Part shown: positions 44,228 through 52,926 of the stretch, piece by piece
Layout: the number at the start of each line of letters is the position of its first letter
How positions within the stretch are numbered: the first letter of the stretch is position 1
Assembly: GCA_964342355.1 (NCBI GenBank)
Contig: CAYFFG010000009.1
Coordinates: 1 to 64,000 of the forward strand
Length of the DNA: 64,000 nt
Direction of reading: 5' to 3'
From: Hirschia sp964342355
GTDB taxonomy: Bacteria; Pseudomonadota; Alphaproteobacteria; Caulobacterales; Hyphomonadaceae
Notes under the pieces: model-generated
What the model was told of the DNA's origin: nothing
The model's database searches: none
What the model saw: only the letters and a program-made list of their open reading frames with translations
Translations under genes and position numbers: made by a program

Positions 44228-44767
44228 ATGAAGAAACTGTTTGAAAAAATTAGCGGCGCTCTGGACAAGAGTGTTGAGTCCAGCGCCCGCTCAAGCGCAC
44301 GCAAATTTGGTCGGCGCAGCGCATTAGCCAGAATTGGCGGCATCGTAGCAGGTGGCTTTGCCGTCAGCGCACTTCCTTTTGATAAAGCATGGGGAGCCAC
44401 ACCAGCGCCAAGCGATGGCCCCACAGACCAAGACAAAGACTGTGACTACTGGCGCTATTGCGCACTTGATGGCTATCTCTGCACCACTGCTGGTGGGTCT
44501 GTCTCATCATGTCCTGTCGGCTCGGAAGCGTCCGAAGTGTCGTGGGTAGGCACATGCCACAACCCAGGCGATGGCCGCGATTACCTTGTCTCTTACTATG
44601 ATTGTTGCGGAAAGACGGCCTTCAGCGGCTCAACCTTCTGTCTGCGTAGCGAAGGCGAACGTCCAGCCTACTCCATGGGGCTTCACAATGACATCAACTG
44701 GTGCATGGCAAACGCCAACAAGGGATATCACTGCACTGTCGCACTTATCGTTGGAACGGCCGCCTAA
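44228..44767 (+). CDS. mauA: TTQ amine dehydrogenase light chain
   Basis: This 179-residue light chain carries the tryptophan-tryptophylquinone cofactor. It has a long twin-arginine leader (RR at 29-30, then a hydrophobic stretch to about 56). The two cofactor tryptophans are W106 (VSWVGTC) and W158 (NDINWC), equivalent to Trp57 and Trp108 of the Paracoccus enzyme. D81, D125 and T170 match its Asp32, Asp76 and Thr122. Ten mature cysteines are present instead of the canonical twelve; T87 replaces Cys38 and the equivalent of Cys86 is also lost. No mauG or mauF gene is in the cluster. Confidence 0.94.
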   Translation: MKKLFEKISGALDKSVESSARSSARKFGRRSALARIGGIVAGGFAVSALPFDKAWGATPAPSDGPTDQDKDCDYWRYCALDGYLCTTAGGSVSSCPVGSEASEVSWVGTCHNPGDGRDYLVSYYDCCGKTAFSGSTFCLRSEGERPAYSMGLHNDINWCMANANKGYHCTVALIVGTAA

Positions 44768-44769
44768 TC

Positions 44770-45288
44770 ATGATCAGCCGCCATTCATCTCTAGCGATAT
44801 TTGGAATTGCTGCTGCGGCAATCGCCTTAATGCCGTTTTCATCAGCTGAGGAAAACAACGATGAAGTGATCACTCAGCAAAGTGAGAATATTGTCGTCAG
44901 CAAGATGAAATCACCTCAGGCGTTATACCGTTTGCGCTGTTCCGGGTGCCATCAGGTCAATGGCATGGGGTCTCCTGGCGGCGGCGTCCCCCCTTTTCCT
45001 GATTATCTAGGCCCTATGGCCAGTGATCAGGAAGGGCGGATCTACATCGCTCATGTACCAGGTGTTATGTCCGCACGCCTGAACGACGATCAACTCGCTG
45101 ATGTGCTCAACTATCTCATTGATGTTTGGGGAGAAAATGCAGACGGGACACGACCGAAATATTTCACAGCAAAGGAATTGGAGGAGCTTAAGGCTGTGCC
45201 TGTTCAGAATATCGTAGAGTACCGACGAGGGATAGTGAAGCGATTGGCTGATGGGGGTCATCCAGTTGCTGATTATCCGTGGCCCTGA
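44770..45288 (+). CDS. Monohaem cytochrome c of the amine dehydrogenase cluster
   Basis: This 172-residue secreted cytochrome c has a signal peptide at about 1-26 and one haem-binding motif, CSGCH (57-61). M100 in PGVMSARL is the likely sixth haem ligand. It begins two bases after the light-chain stop, so it is probably the electron acceptor or a relay from the TTQ enzyme towards the oxidase. It is not MauG, which has two haem motifs and is about twice as long. The ATG at 44770 is preferred over an in-frame ATG at 44701 inside mauA. Confidence 0.9.
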   Translation: MISRHSSLAIFGIAAAAIALMPFSSAEENNDEVITQQSENIVVSKMKSPQALYRLRCSGCHQVNGMGSPGGGVPPFPDYLGPMASDQEGRIYIAHVPGVMSARLNDDQLADVLNYLIDVWGENADGTRPKYFTAKELEELKAVPVQNIVEYRRGIVKRLADGGHPVADYPWP

Positions 45289-45465
45289 TCCGACTTTGGA
45301 GCACGGTCACTCGTTAGAATTTTATACTTGATCAATTTCAAAAAGCCGTCGGGTGAACTCTAGGGCCACTCGACAAATCGCAAACTTGGAAACGCTCCGG
45401 GTTAGCCACGTGCTGAACCGAAGACAGGGAAATTGTGCAATTCGCTTCGAGGGGAGCTTAGAAAT

Positions 45466-47796
45466 ATGAGTAATGAAATGACCAGAAAGACGCCGTCTTT
45501 ATTTAAAAAATTCATGATGACGGCCGCCATCATACCGATGACCGCATCCTTGCAGACACCGTCTTTTGCGCAAGATACAGAAGACGCAGCAGACGCGCCG
45601 ACAGAAACTTCAAGTGACTCACTGTTGTTTGAGAAGATCGTTGTGACAGCGCAGAAGCGCGAGCAAGATCAGCAAGATGTTGGTATTGCGATCACCGCGC
45701 TTAACGGGAATCAGCTCGATGCGCTCGGCTTCACCAACGCTCAGGATGTCGCCGCATTTTCTCCGGGCGTCGTTTCTGTTCAACCAAACGGCGAAGGCAG
45801 CTACTCCTTTGCGATCCGCGGTGTTGCCAATAACGACTTGAGCACAAACGTGGAAAGTCCAGTCGCTGTCTACGTCGACGAAGTCTACATCTCACAGATG
45901 TCCGCTACAGGTTTCTTACTGTTCGATGTCGACATGGTTGAAGTATTGCGTGGTCCGCAAGGCACGCTTTTTGGTCGCAACGCGACTGGCGGACTTGTCC
46001 AGTACACCACCGTAAAACCAACAGACACTTTCGAAGGTTTCGGGAAAGTCTCATACGGAGACTATGACGACCTGATGATGAAAGGCGCGGTAAACATTCC
46101 AATCAATGACTGGATTTCAACACGTTTATCCGTCGCGCAACACACATCATCAGGATACATTTACAATCGTGAGCATCCTGAATCTAACCTCAACAACAAT
46201 AATGACTGGGGCTTTAGAGCTCAGGTGTTGATGGAGCCGACCGACGACCTCAGCATCCTGTTAAATGCCCGCAAAGGCGGTCAGGAGATCCGCACTGGGT
46301 TTTTCGAGTACAAGTCTGCGGTCAACGGCGGAGGCATATACACGCCTGGCGTGCCAAACCCATTGTTTGAGGGTTACGAAGACACAGACGGCGATGTTTG
46401 GGCTGGTGACTATGACACCGTGGGCCACAACATTTCTGAAACTGAAGGCTACACCGCCACTGTGAAATGGAATGTCGGCGAATGGGAACTCACGTCTCTT
46501 ACGGACTTCCAGACCAACTTCCGTGATTATATTGAGGACACGGACGCCACCCCGTTCCGGATGTATGAGTACTTTCAGACTAACGACGCGGAACAGTTTT
46601 CTCAGGAATTGCGTGTCGCACGCACCTTTGAAAATCTGAATGTTGTTGCCGGCGCTTACTATTTAGACCTTTCCAGTGAAGACTCGACCGGTGGTATCGC
46701 CCCATTAATGTACTACGACCCGGACAATGGGATCACGGAAGAAGTCGTCATGCAGGACATGACGCTCGCCAATGGCGACCGGACCCCTTCCAAATCTGAA
46801 ACCACTTCAACCTCGATTTTTGGTCAGGCTGAGTATCAGTTGGATAATCTCACTTTCATTGGCGGTCTGCGTTACATCAAAGAAACCAAAGACTTTGAGT
46901 CCACACGTCAGGATGTCAGCTTCGCTTATAATGCAACAAGCGGTTTAGACCCGCGTACTGCTGTCATCTACACCTATTCCACATTCGATCCGGATGAAAA
47001 AGAGTGGGATATGTGGTCCTGGCGCGCACAGGTCAACTATCGTCCAGTTGACGACCTCCTGACCTATTTCAGCTATAACCGTGGCGTAAAGTCGGGCGGA
47101 TTTTCTCAACCGCCATATGACCCGACTTCAGCTTTGCTGACAGATCCAGAGCTTCTCAGCTATGAACCTGAGGAACTGGACGCATACGAGGTCGGTGCGA
47201 AATGGGACGTCATTCCTGGTAGTCTGCGTGTGAACACCTCAGTCTACTTCTACGACTATGGTAACTATCAGGCCTACACCAACTTCCCAGGATCGCTTGG
47301 CTCTGCAACCATCAACGCCCAAGCGGAAAACAAAGGTGTTGAAGTTGAAATTCAGACTTCGCCTATTCCAGGGTTGTCGTTCCAGGGTGGTCTGTCCTAC
47401 GCCGATATTGAGGTAACGGATGTCATTGGATTTGAAGGACTGACTCTGACGTCCGTCAACTCACCTGAGTGGAACGCAAATGGACTTGTGCGGTATGAGT
47501 TCCCCGCTGGAGACTGGGGCGACATCGCTCTGCAACTAGATGGGCAATACAAGTCAGAACATTATTTTGGTCTTGATGTCACACCTGCAACCACAGAAGA
47601 CGGCTATGGGCTTCTAAATGCCTCTGTTTCATTGATGCCTGCTGATTCCAACTGGGATTTCAGACTGTCCGTCGAAAACCTCACAAACGAAGAATACATC
47701 GTTCAGACATTCGATCTGTCTGACTGGATTGGCATGATCGAAGAATATTACGGCAAGCCGCGCTGGGTGCGCGCCGAGATCGGCTGGAAATTCTAA
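45466..47796 (+). CDS. TonB-dependent receptor linked to amine dehydrogenase genes
   Basis: This 776-residue outer membrane receptor has a signal peptide (to about residue 37, SFAQ), a TonB-box region (FEKIVVTAQKREQ), and a plug with VEVLRGPQGTLFGRNATGG. The barrel ends in RAEIGWKF. The plug phrases (VAVYVDEVYISQ) match the large family common in marine Caulobacterales and Sphingomonadales. The start at 45466 has GGGGAG nine bases upstream. It follows the cytochrome gene on the same strand with a 177-base gap and is followed by a strong terminator. The ligand is unknown; an amine-containing compound, or a metal needed by the pathway, is possible. Confidence 0.92.
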   Translation: MSNEMTRKTPSLFKKFMMTAAIIPMTASLQTPSFAQDTEDAADAPTETSSDSLLFEKIVVTAQKREQDQQDVGIAITALNGNQLDALGFTNAQDVAAFSPGVVSVQPNGEGSYSFAIRGVANNDLSTNVESPVAVYVDEVYISQMSATGFLLFDVDMVEVLRGPQGTLFGRNATGGLVQYTTVKPTDTFEGFGKVSYGDYDDLMMKGAVNIPINDWISTRLSVAQHTSSGYIYNREHPESNLNNNNDWGFRAQVLMEPTDDLSILLNARKGGQEIRTGFFEYKSAVNGGGIYTPGVPNPLFEGYEDTDGDVWAGDYDTVGHNISETEGYTATVKWNVGEWELTSLTDFQTNFRDYIEDTDATPFRMYEYFQTNDAEQFSQELRVARTFENLNVVAGAYYLDLSSEDSTGGIAPLMYYDPDNGITEEVVMQDMTLANGDRTPSKSETTSTSIFGQAEYQLDNLTFIGGLRYIKETKDFESTRQDVSFAYNATSGLDPRTAVIYTYSTFDPDEKEWDMWSWRAQVNYRPVDDLLTYFSYNRGVKSGGFSQPPYDPTSALLTDPELLSYEPEELDAYEVGAKWDVIPGSLRVNTSVYFYDYGNYQAYTNFPGSLGSATINAQAENKGVEVEIQTSPIPGLSFQGGLSYADIEVTDVIGFEGLTLTSVNSPEWNANGLVRYEFPAGDWGDIALQLDGQYKSEHYFGLDVTPATTEDGYGLLNASVSLMPADSNWDFRLSVENLTNEEYIVQTFDLSDWIGMIEEYYGKPRWVRAEIGWKF

Positions 47797-47828
47797 TAAC
47801 AAGACTGTCCCAATCAAACTTATACCAC

Positions 47829-47860
47829 CCCCCGCATATAACGTGCGGGGGTTCTTTTTT
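47829..47860 (+). terminator. Rho-independent terminator
   Basis: An 8-bp GC-rich stem (CCCCCGCA at 47829-47836 with TGCGGGGG at 47844-47851) has a seven-base loop and is followed by TTCTTTTTT. It ends the amine dehydrogenase and TonB receptor transcript. Confidence 0.92.
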
Positions 47861-47895
47861 GGGAACAACTTTTCTAAAAAATCGCAGTGGTTAAA

Positions 47896-47972
47896 TGGTA
47901 CCGACTTCTGGGATCGAACCAGAGACCTCTTGATCCACAATCAAGCGCTCTAACCTACTGAGCTAAGTCGGC
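47896..47972 (-). tRNA. tRNA-His (GTG)
   Basis: On the minus strand the acceptor stem is GCCGACT with AGTCGGT. The D arm is GCTC-GAGC, and the anticodon loop TTGTGGA lies between CTTGA and TCAAG, giving anticodon GTG. The T arm is TCTGG-TTCGATC-CCAGA. The discriminator is A73 and CCA is encoded. The base before G1 is T, so no G-1 is encoded, as known for many alphaproteobacterial tRNA-His genes; G1 faces T72. Confidence 0.95.
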
Positions 47973-48090
47973 ACAAGATTCGACGACTTACTATCGCGTC
48001 GAAGAAACGGGTTGATAAATCGAATGCGCGCCCGGAGCAAGGCCCATGGCGCGCAAAATTTGATTATTCCTCACCTTAATCACGCCAAGG

Positions 48091-48939
48091 TTAAAGCAGC
48101 GCGTATCCTTTGGAGTTGATATAGTTCGTCAGCTCCCGTACGCGCGTGTTTGGGCTTGGGTGTGTGGACAACCACTCAGCCGGCGCACCAGATCGGTTCT
48201 GGCCCATCTTCTTCCATAACTCGACGGATTCACGCACATCATATCCAGCTGCATACATGGAATCGACGCCCAGTTTGTCCGCCTCAAGCTCATGTGTGCG
48301 TGAGAATGGCAGGATGATGCCAAGCGTCAGCGCGCCAGATGCGCCCATCATCACCATCTGTTGTTGTTCAGAGCTTAAATCAGACATAGACGCTGCCAGA
48401 CCTGTTGCGAGCAATCCAGCCTGCCCCAAAGTCTGTTGACTCATGCGTTCATTGGAATGCCGGCCCTCTACGTGTCCGACTTCGTGTCCAAGGACAGCCG
48501 CCACTTGATCATCATTGTCTGAATAGTCCAGAAGCCCTTTATAGAACCCTACTTTGCCGCCAGGAAGAACGAACGCGTTCTTGTCTTCAGTATCAAAGAC
48601 AACAAATTCCCAATCAGCATTTTGAAGTGAAGGTGTTCGTTTGGACGCAACCGCTTTAATTTTATGCCCGATACGCGTCAGACGCTCATTCGCCTTCCTG
48701 TCCGTTGAAATAGGAAGTTCTGATTTCGTTTGCGACCATGCTTGCGACGCCATAGACACAAGCTGAGAGTCAGACATAAACGCTAACTGCGTACGGCCAG
48801 TCGCAGGGTTAGTGGTGCAAGACGTCGCTCCACCTGCAAACAACACCATTGATCCGGCCCAAAGACCGCGCACAACGTCACGGCGATGTAGTTTGACCGG
48901 TTGGCCATTTGGCAAAACGCCTACGTGGTTGTCACACAT
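48091..48939 (-). CDS. M48-family metalloprotease, probable Tat lipoprotein
   Basis: This 282-residue zinc metallopeptidase of the M48 (Loip/YcaL-like) group has zinc site HEVGH (152-156) with the third ligand in HELEADKLG. The export signal is unusual: a 17-residue polar extension, then HRRDVVRG with twin arginines, a hydrophobic stretch, and lipobox ATSC (Cys41). It likely acts in periplasmic outer-membrane-protein quality control. The start at 48939 is favoured by AGGAGGG nine bases upstream; an in-frame start at 49017 is less likely. Confidence 0.87.
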   Translation of the reverse strand: MCDNHVGVLPNGQPVKLHRRDVVRGLWAGSMVLFAGGATSCTTNPATGRTQLAFMSDSQLVSMASQAWSQTKSELPISTDRKANERLTRIGHKIKAVASKRTPSLQNADWEFVVFDTEDKNAFVLPGGKVGFYKGLLDYSDNDDQVAAVLGHEVGHVEGRHSNERMSQQTLGQAGLLATGLAASMSDLSSEQQQMVMMGASGALTLGIILPFSRTHELEADKLGVDSMYAAGYDVRESVELWKKMGQNRSGAPAEWLSTHPSPNTRVRELTNYINSKGYALL

Positions 48940-49103
48940 GTCGCCCGTCCCTCCTGAATTCAAGCTCGTGCAGGTTAACCACGCTCCAGCAGATAGAAAA
49001 CCCTTTTTATCGAGCAACTTGCAAGGATTTCATCATGCAACACATGAACAGGAGATGAGCTAAAAGTGTCTCAAATTCGACATATAGGGTCCAACCATCT
49101 GTA

Positions 49104-50450
49104 TTAAGCTGATTTCTGGAACTCGTAGATGGAACCCAGGTCCAGTAAATGTGTCAGCTCATCAAGCGCTTCACGCGTTTCTTCCAGCAATTTTGGATCA
49201 GCAAGGTCACTTACCGATAGTCGATCTCTGTAATGCTGGTTAACCCAGTCTTCCAATCGGTTGAGCATAAAATTATCAACCAATCCGCATTCGCCAAGCG
49301 ATGTGATTTCAGCGCTCGTTAGAACGAATCGCAATCGTAGGCATGCTGGACCGCCGCCATTTCGCATAGATTGTTTAAGGTCCATAAAGTGAGCTTCTTT
49401 TATGGGCCCATCGCCATTGACCTGCGCTTCCACCCAGGCCCGCGTTGTTGGCGTTTCCTCGACGTCTGTGGGTAAAATCAGCGCCATCCCACCATCTTCC
49501 AGGGTCACCAACTGAGAATTAAAGAGATAGGACTTGATCGCATCTTCAAGCGGTACGTCCGCGGCGCGCGCTTCCAGCAATATCGGTGAAAACCCGAGCA
49601 TCTCCGAACTTTTATGAATAGCATCAAGCGCGCCTTGCCGGTCTTCAAACGCCTTTTCATGAAACATCAGCGCCCGACCATTGGTGACGGACACCACATC
49701 ATTGTGAAACGCGCCTGCATCTATTGCTTCTGCAGACTGACGAATGAAAAGGGTTTGAGCGTCCGATAATCCGTGAAACAGCGCAATCGCCTGTGAACTC
49801 TCCAGCGCCTGGCGCGCATCAAATCGGCGGCCTTCTTCCGGGCGTTCAAAAGCGGATCGGCCATAAACAAACAATTCAAGACCTGGCGCTCCGTGATGTT
49901 CGCAGAGACGCCCATGGTTGGCTGCGCCTTCATCACCCATTCTCCCGCCAGTCGCTAAAGCATCATGATGGGCAAAATGACTGTCGTCCGCGAATATCCT
50001 TTTAAGAACGCGTGACGTTGTCTCGTGCTCAATTGAGCGATGAAACATTGCGCAAAGGTTTGCGGGCGTGAAATGCACCTTGCCATCTTGCGTATCTGCA
50101 GACGGGCTCACGGTTGCGGCGTTCGCAGTCCACATCGACGCAGCCGACGACAGGTTCGCCAACAATAAGGGCGCTTGTTTTCCTGCTTGCTCCACGACCT
50201 GCGCATCGGTTCCAACAAACCCGAATTTTCGCAGCGATCTCACATGGGGTCGATCTTGAGGCGGCAATACGCCTTGCATAAGGCCCAGAGATTTCAGCTT
50301 TCGCATCTTCTCTATTCCTTGCAGAGCTGCAGCGCGCGGATTGGAAACAGCGCCAAGATTGTTCATTGAGGCCAGATTGCCTTGAGACAGTCCGCCATAA
50401 TTGTGAGTAGGCCCTACAAGTCCGTCAAAATTCACTTCAAATGCGGTCAT
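49104..50450 (-). CDS. astB: N-succinylarginine dihydrolase AstB
   Basis: This 448-residue enzyme, the usual AstB length, hydrolyses succinylarginine to succinylornithine with release of ammonia and CO2. The N-terminus FEVNFDGLVGPTHNYGGLS is diagnostic, and the catalytic cysteine lies in NGGGPACLRLR. The start at 50450 overlaps the astD stop by ATGA; an in-frame start at 50519 lies within astD. It is the second step of the arginine succinyltransferase pathway. Confidence 0.95.
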   Translation of the reverse strand: MTAFEVNFDGLVGPTHNYGGLSQGNLASMNNLGAVSNPRAAALQGIEKMRKLKSLGLMQGVLPPQDRPHVRSLRKFGFVGTDAQVVEQAGKQAPLLLANLSSAASMWTANAATVSPSADTQDGKVHFTPANLCAMFHRSIEHETTSRVLKRIFADDSHFAHHDALATGGRMGDEGAANHGRLCEHHGAPGLELFVYGRSAFERPEEGRRFDARQALESSQAIALFHGLSDAQTLFIRQSAEAIDAGAFHNDVVSVTNGRALMFHEKAFEDRQGALDAIHKSSEMLGFSPILLEARAADVPLEDAIKSYLFNSQLVTLEDGGMALILPTDVEETPTTRAWVEAQVNGDGPIKEAHFMDLKQSMRNGGGPACLRLRFVLTSAEITSLGECGLVDNFMLNRLEDWVNQHYRDRLSVSDLADPKLLEETREALDELTHLLDLGSIYEFQKSA

Positions 50451-51913
50451 GGCATCATTCCTGGTAAGATTTCGTCGTCTCTTGCCGGACCAGCCGCCAC
50501 AAGCCCGGCCATGGGCCAAGCACAGTAATCAGCTGCATAATATCCAGCAGGACGCAGATTGCCGGACATTCCCGGCCCTCCGAACGGAGCCGCACCTGAC
50601 GCCCCTGTCGTCTGTCGGTTCCAGTTAACAATTCCCGCCCGCACACGATTGGCGAACATGTTAAACATGTCCGCATCATCTGACACTAACCCCGCAGCGA
50701 GGCCAAATCGCGTGTCATTGGCCTCCTCAATGGCTGCGTCAAAATCCCTAACCCGGATGACCTGTAACAAAGGTCCGAATATCTCTTCGTCTTCGCGTTC
50801 TTTCACTGCGGTTACGTCGATTAACGCAGGTCGCAACAATGTCGGTTTATTATCGATGAATTCCGTCGACCGTAAAATCTCTCCGCCTTGCGCTTTCAGC
50901 TTTGTCTGCGCCTCAGCAACCGTGCTGGCGGCGCGGCCTGAAATGACTGACGCATAAAATGGTTGTGGATCTGCATCCGGCACCGAAACGGCAATCTGGT
51001 CCATCTGCGTTGTCAGCGCCGCAAGGATATCGTCGCCTTGCGATCCATCTGGAATGATCAACCGGCTCGCACACGTACACCGCTGACCAGCGGATATGTA
51101 CGCTGACTTCACGATAATGCGCGCAGCGCTTGCTAGATCACCTGCGTCCCAAACAACAAGCGGATTATTACCGCCCATTTCGAGCGCCAACATTCTGTGA
51201 GGCTGCCCAGCCATCGCGGTATGTATCGCTGTGCCCGCTTTGACACCGCCAGTGAAAAGCACTCCTGCCACATCTGGATGATCAACTAATTGTTGTGCTG
51301 GCCTCGCAGCCCCCTGAACCAGATTTATCACCCCCGGCGGAAGGCCTGCCTCTTCCCATATTTCCAAGATATAAGCTGATACGCCTGGCGACTGCTCTGA
51401 TGGCTTCAAAACGATTGTGTTGCCCGCAATCAGTGCTGGAATTATGTGGCCGTTTGGAAGGTGTGCGGGAAAATTGAAAGGCCCCAGCACAGCCACGACA
51501 CCAAATGGCCGATGCGCGATCCTCAAATTCGCAGCGCCTAATTCGGTTTCACGCGAACCTGTGCGCTCATGATATGCCTTAAGCGAGATAGCGGCCTTAG
51601 CAGCCACAGCGCCTGCTTCTGTGCGAGCATCCCACAACGCTTTTCCAGTCTCTTTGGAAATGAGGGAGGCAATTTCTTCTTTGCGATCAGCAGCCAACGC
51701 TGAGAAATCATTGATAACGGTCAATCGCGCATCCAGAGACAAGTTCGCCCAACTGTCCAAGGCTTGCTTGGCGGCTAAAACCGCTTGATTGACGTCATCC
51801 GCACCAGCAGAATTTCCAGACCAAATGATCTCTCCCGTCACAGGGTTTAGCGATTGAAAACCATCGCCTGATGCGTTTCGCCACGCGCCGCCAATGAAAA
51901 GGTCTCTTCCCAT
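50447..51913 (-). CDS. astD: N-succinylglutamate 5-semialdehyde dehydrogenase AstD
   Basis: This 488-residue aldehyde dehydrogenase oxidizes succinylglutamate semialdehyde with NAD. The catalytic cysteine is in AGQRCTCASR and the general base glutamate in LEMGGNNPLVV. The AstD-type start LFIGGAWRNASGDGF is present. It shares one base with the astA stop. Two cysteines in CTC are also seen in other AstD proteins. Confidence 0.94.
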   Translation of the reverse strand: MGRDLFIGGAWRNASGDGFQSLNPVTGEIIWSGNSAGADDVNQAVLAAKQALDSWANLSLDARLTVINDFSALAADRKEEIASLISKETGKALWDARTEAGAVAAKAAISLKAYHERTGSRETELGAANLRIAHRPFGVVAVLGPFNFPAHLPNGHIIPALIAGNTIVLKPSEQSPGVSAYILEIWEEAGLPPGVINLVQGAARPAQQLVDHPDVAGVLFTGGVKAGTAIHTAMAGQPHRMLALEMGGNNPLVVWDAGDLASAARIIVKSAYISAGQRCTCASRLIIPDGSQGDDILAALTTQMDQIAVSVPDADPQPFYASVISGRAASTVAEAQTKLKAQGGEILRSTEFIDNKPTLLRPALIDVTAVKEREDEEIFGPLLQVIRVRDFDAAIEEANDTRFGLAAGLVSDDADMFNMFANRVRAGIVNWNRQTTGASGAAPFGGPGMSGNLRPAGYYAADYCAWPMAGLVAAGPARDDEILPGMMP

Positions 51914-52926
51914 TATGCCTTCCTTTTCACTGGCGTATTGAAAGCATAGGCTAAAACTTCGTCAGTCTTTGATACTTTGAGATTTGCAAGGACATCTGCA
52001 CGATCATCATGTGCCTGAAATGCGGCAACGGCGAAATTCGTGTAGTCGCATGACGCTATCAACCCGCGTGAAAGTTCGTCTGCATAACGCCATTCATGAG
52101 CAGTCTGACGCGTGGCCGACCGAACAATATCTATGCTTTCCGTATGCGCTTCCACACATGGCCCCGCATCGAAAATGTCGATCATATTGTCATAGTAAAA
52201 GCCCTGGCTTTCCAAGACAGCCATTGCCGCCCCAGCATTGTCATGAGGTTTGGCAATGACGGATTGCGCTTCGTCTGCAAGCAGATCCACATAGATCGGA
52301 TATCGCGGCATCAGGTCGGAGATAAAACGATGGTCCTTGATCGATAATTTGTCAGCTTTGGCGTAGTCCATCTGAAAGAATTTGCGACCAACATTTTCCC
52401 AGAATGGGGAAACACCATCGTCATTGGTCCACCCACGAATTTCGGCGATCACTTTAGGCCCAAAACGCAACGGGTCTGCGGCGATCAGCATCAAGCGCGC
52501 AAATGACAATAGCCGCCCACGCCCGCCGCCGCGAAACGCTGGCAACAAATAGAGCGTGCCCAACTCTGTCGCGCCGTGATAATCATTCACCAGATGCATG
52601 ATCTGTGTTTCAACGCTAACGCCTGTATCAGGCGAGGTCTTCGATTGGCGCGAGATGCGGTAATTATAAAATGGCCGAAAACTACCTAGGTTGGTAAAAA
52701 TGCTGGACGTGCCAACAATCTTTCCATCTGTTTCCAGAACCAGAAAATAGGCCTCATGCACCGGCGCAGCGGATTCGCGCTTAAATGCCGCCATGGATCG
52801 CACAACACGGCTCTCCATGTCTTCAGGGGTCTGCGGCATCGTAATCATGCCTGGATCAACATGCTCTAAGAGCGCGCAAAGCTGATCTAAATCTTCCAAT
52901 CGCGCAGGACGAACAATCTCGGTCAT
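51913..52926 (-). CDS. astA: Arginine N-succinyltransferase AstA
   Basis: This 337-residue GNAT-like enzyme transfers succinyl from succinyl-CoA to arginine, the first step of the AST pathway. The N-terminus MTEIVRPARLEDLDQLCALLEH and ELGTLYLLPAFRGGGRGRLLS, each in part, are typical of AstA. Only one AstA is present, not the AruF/AruG pair of Pseudomonas. The start overlaps the M20 hydrolase stop by ATGA. Confidence 0.94.
   Translation of the reverse strand: MTEIVRPARLEDLDQLCALLEHVDPGMITMPQTPEDMESRVVRSMAAFKRESAAPVHEAYFLVLETDGKIVGTSSIFTNLGSFRPFYNYRISRQSKTSPDTGVSVETQIMHLVNDYHGATELGTLYLLPAFRGGGRGRLLSFARLMLIAADPLRFGPKVIAEIRGWTNDDGVSPFWENVGRKFFQMDYAKADKLSIKDHRFISDLMPRYPIYVDLLADEAQSVIAKPHDNAGAAMAVLESQGFYYDNMIDIFDAGPCVEAHTESIDIVRSATRQTAHEWRYADELSRGLIASCDYTNFAVAAFQAHDDRADVLANLKVSKTDEVLAYAFNTPVKRKA

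Noticed and set aside
44770..45288. Calling the cytochrome gene mauG
   Set aside because: It has only one CxxCH motif and 172 residues; MauG has two haems and is about twice as long.
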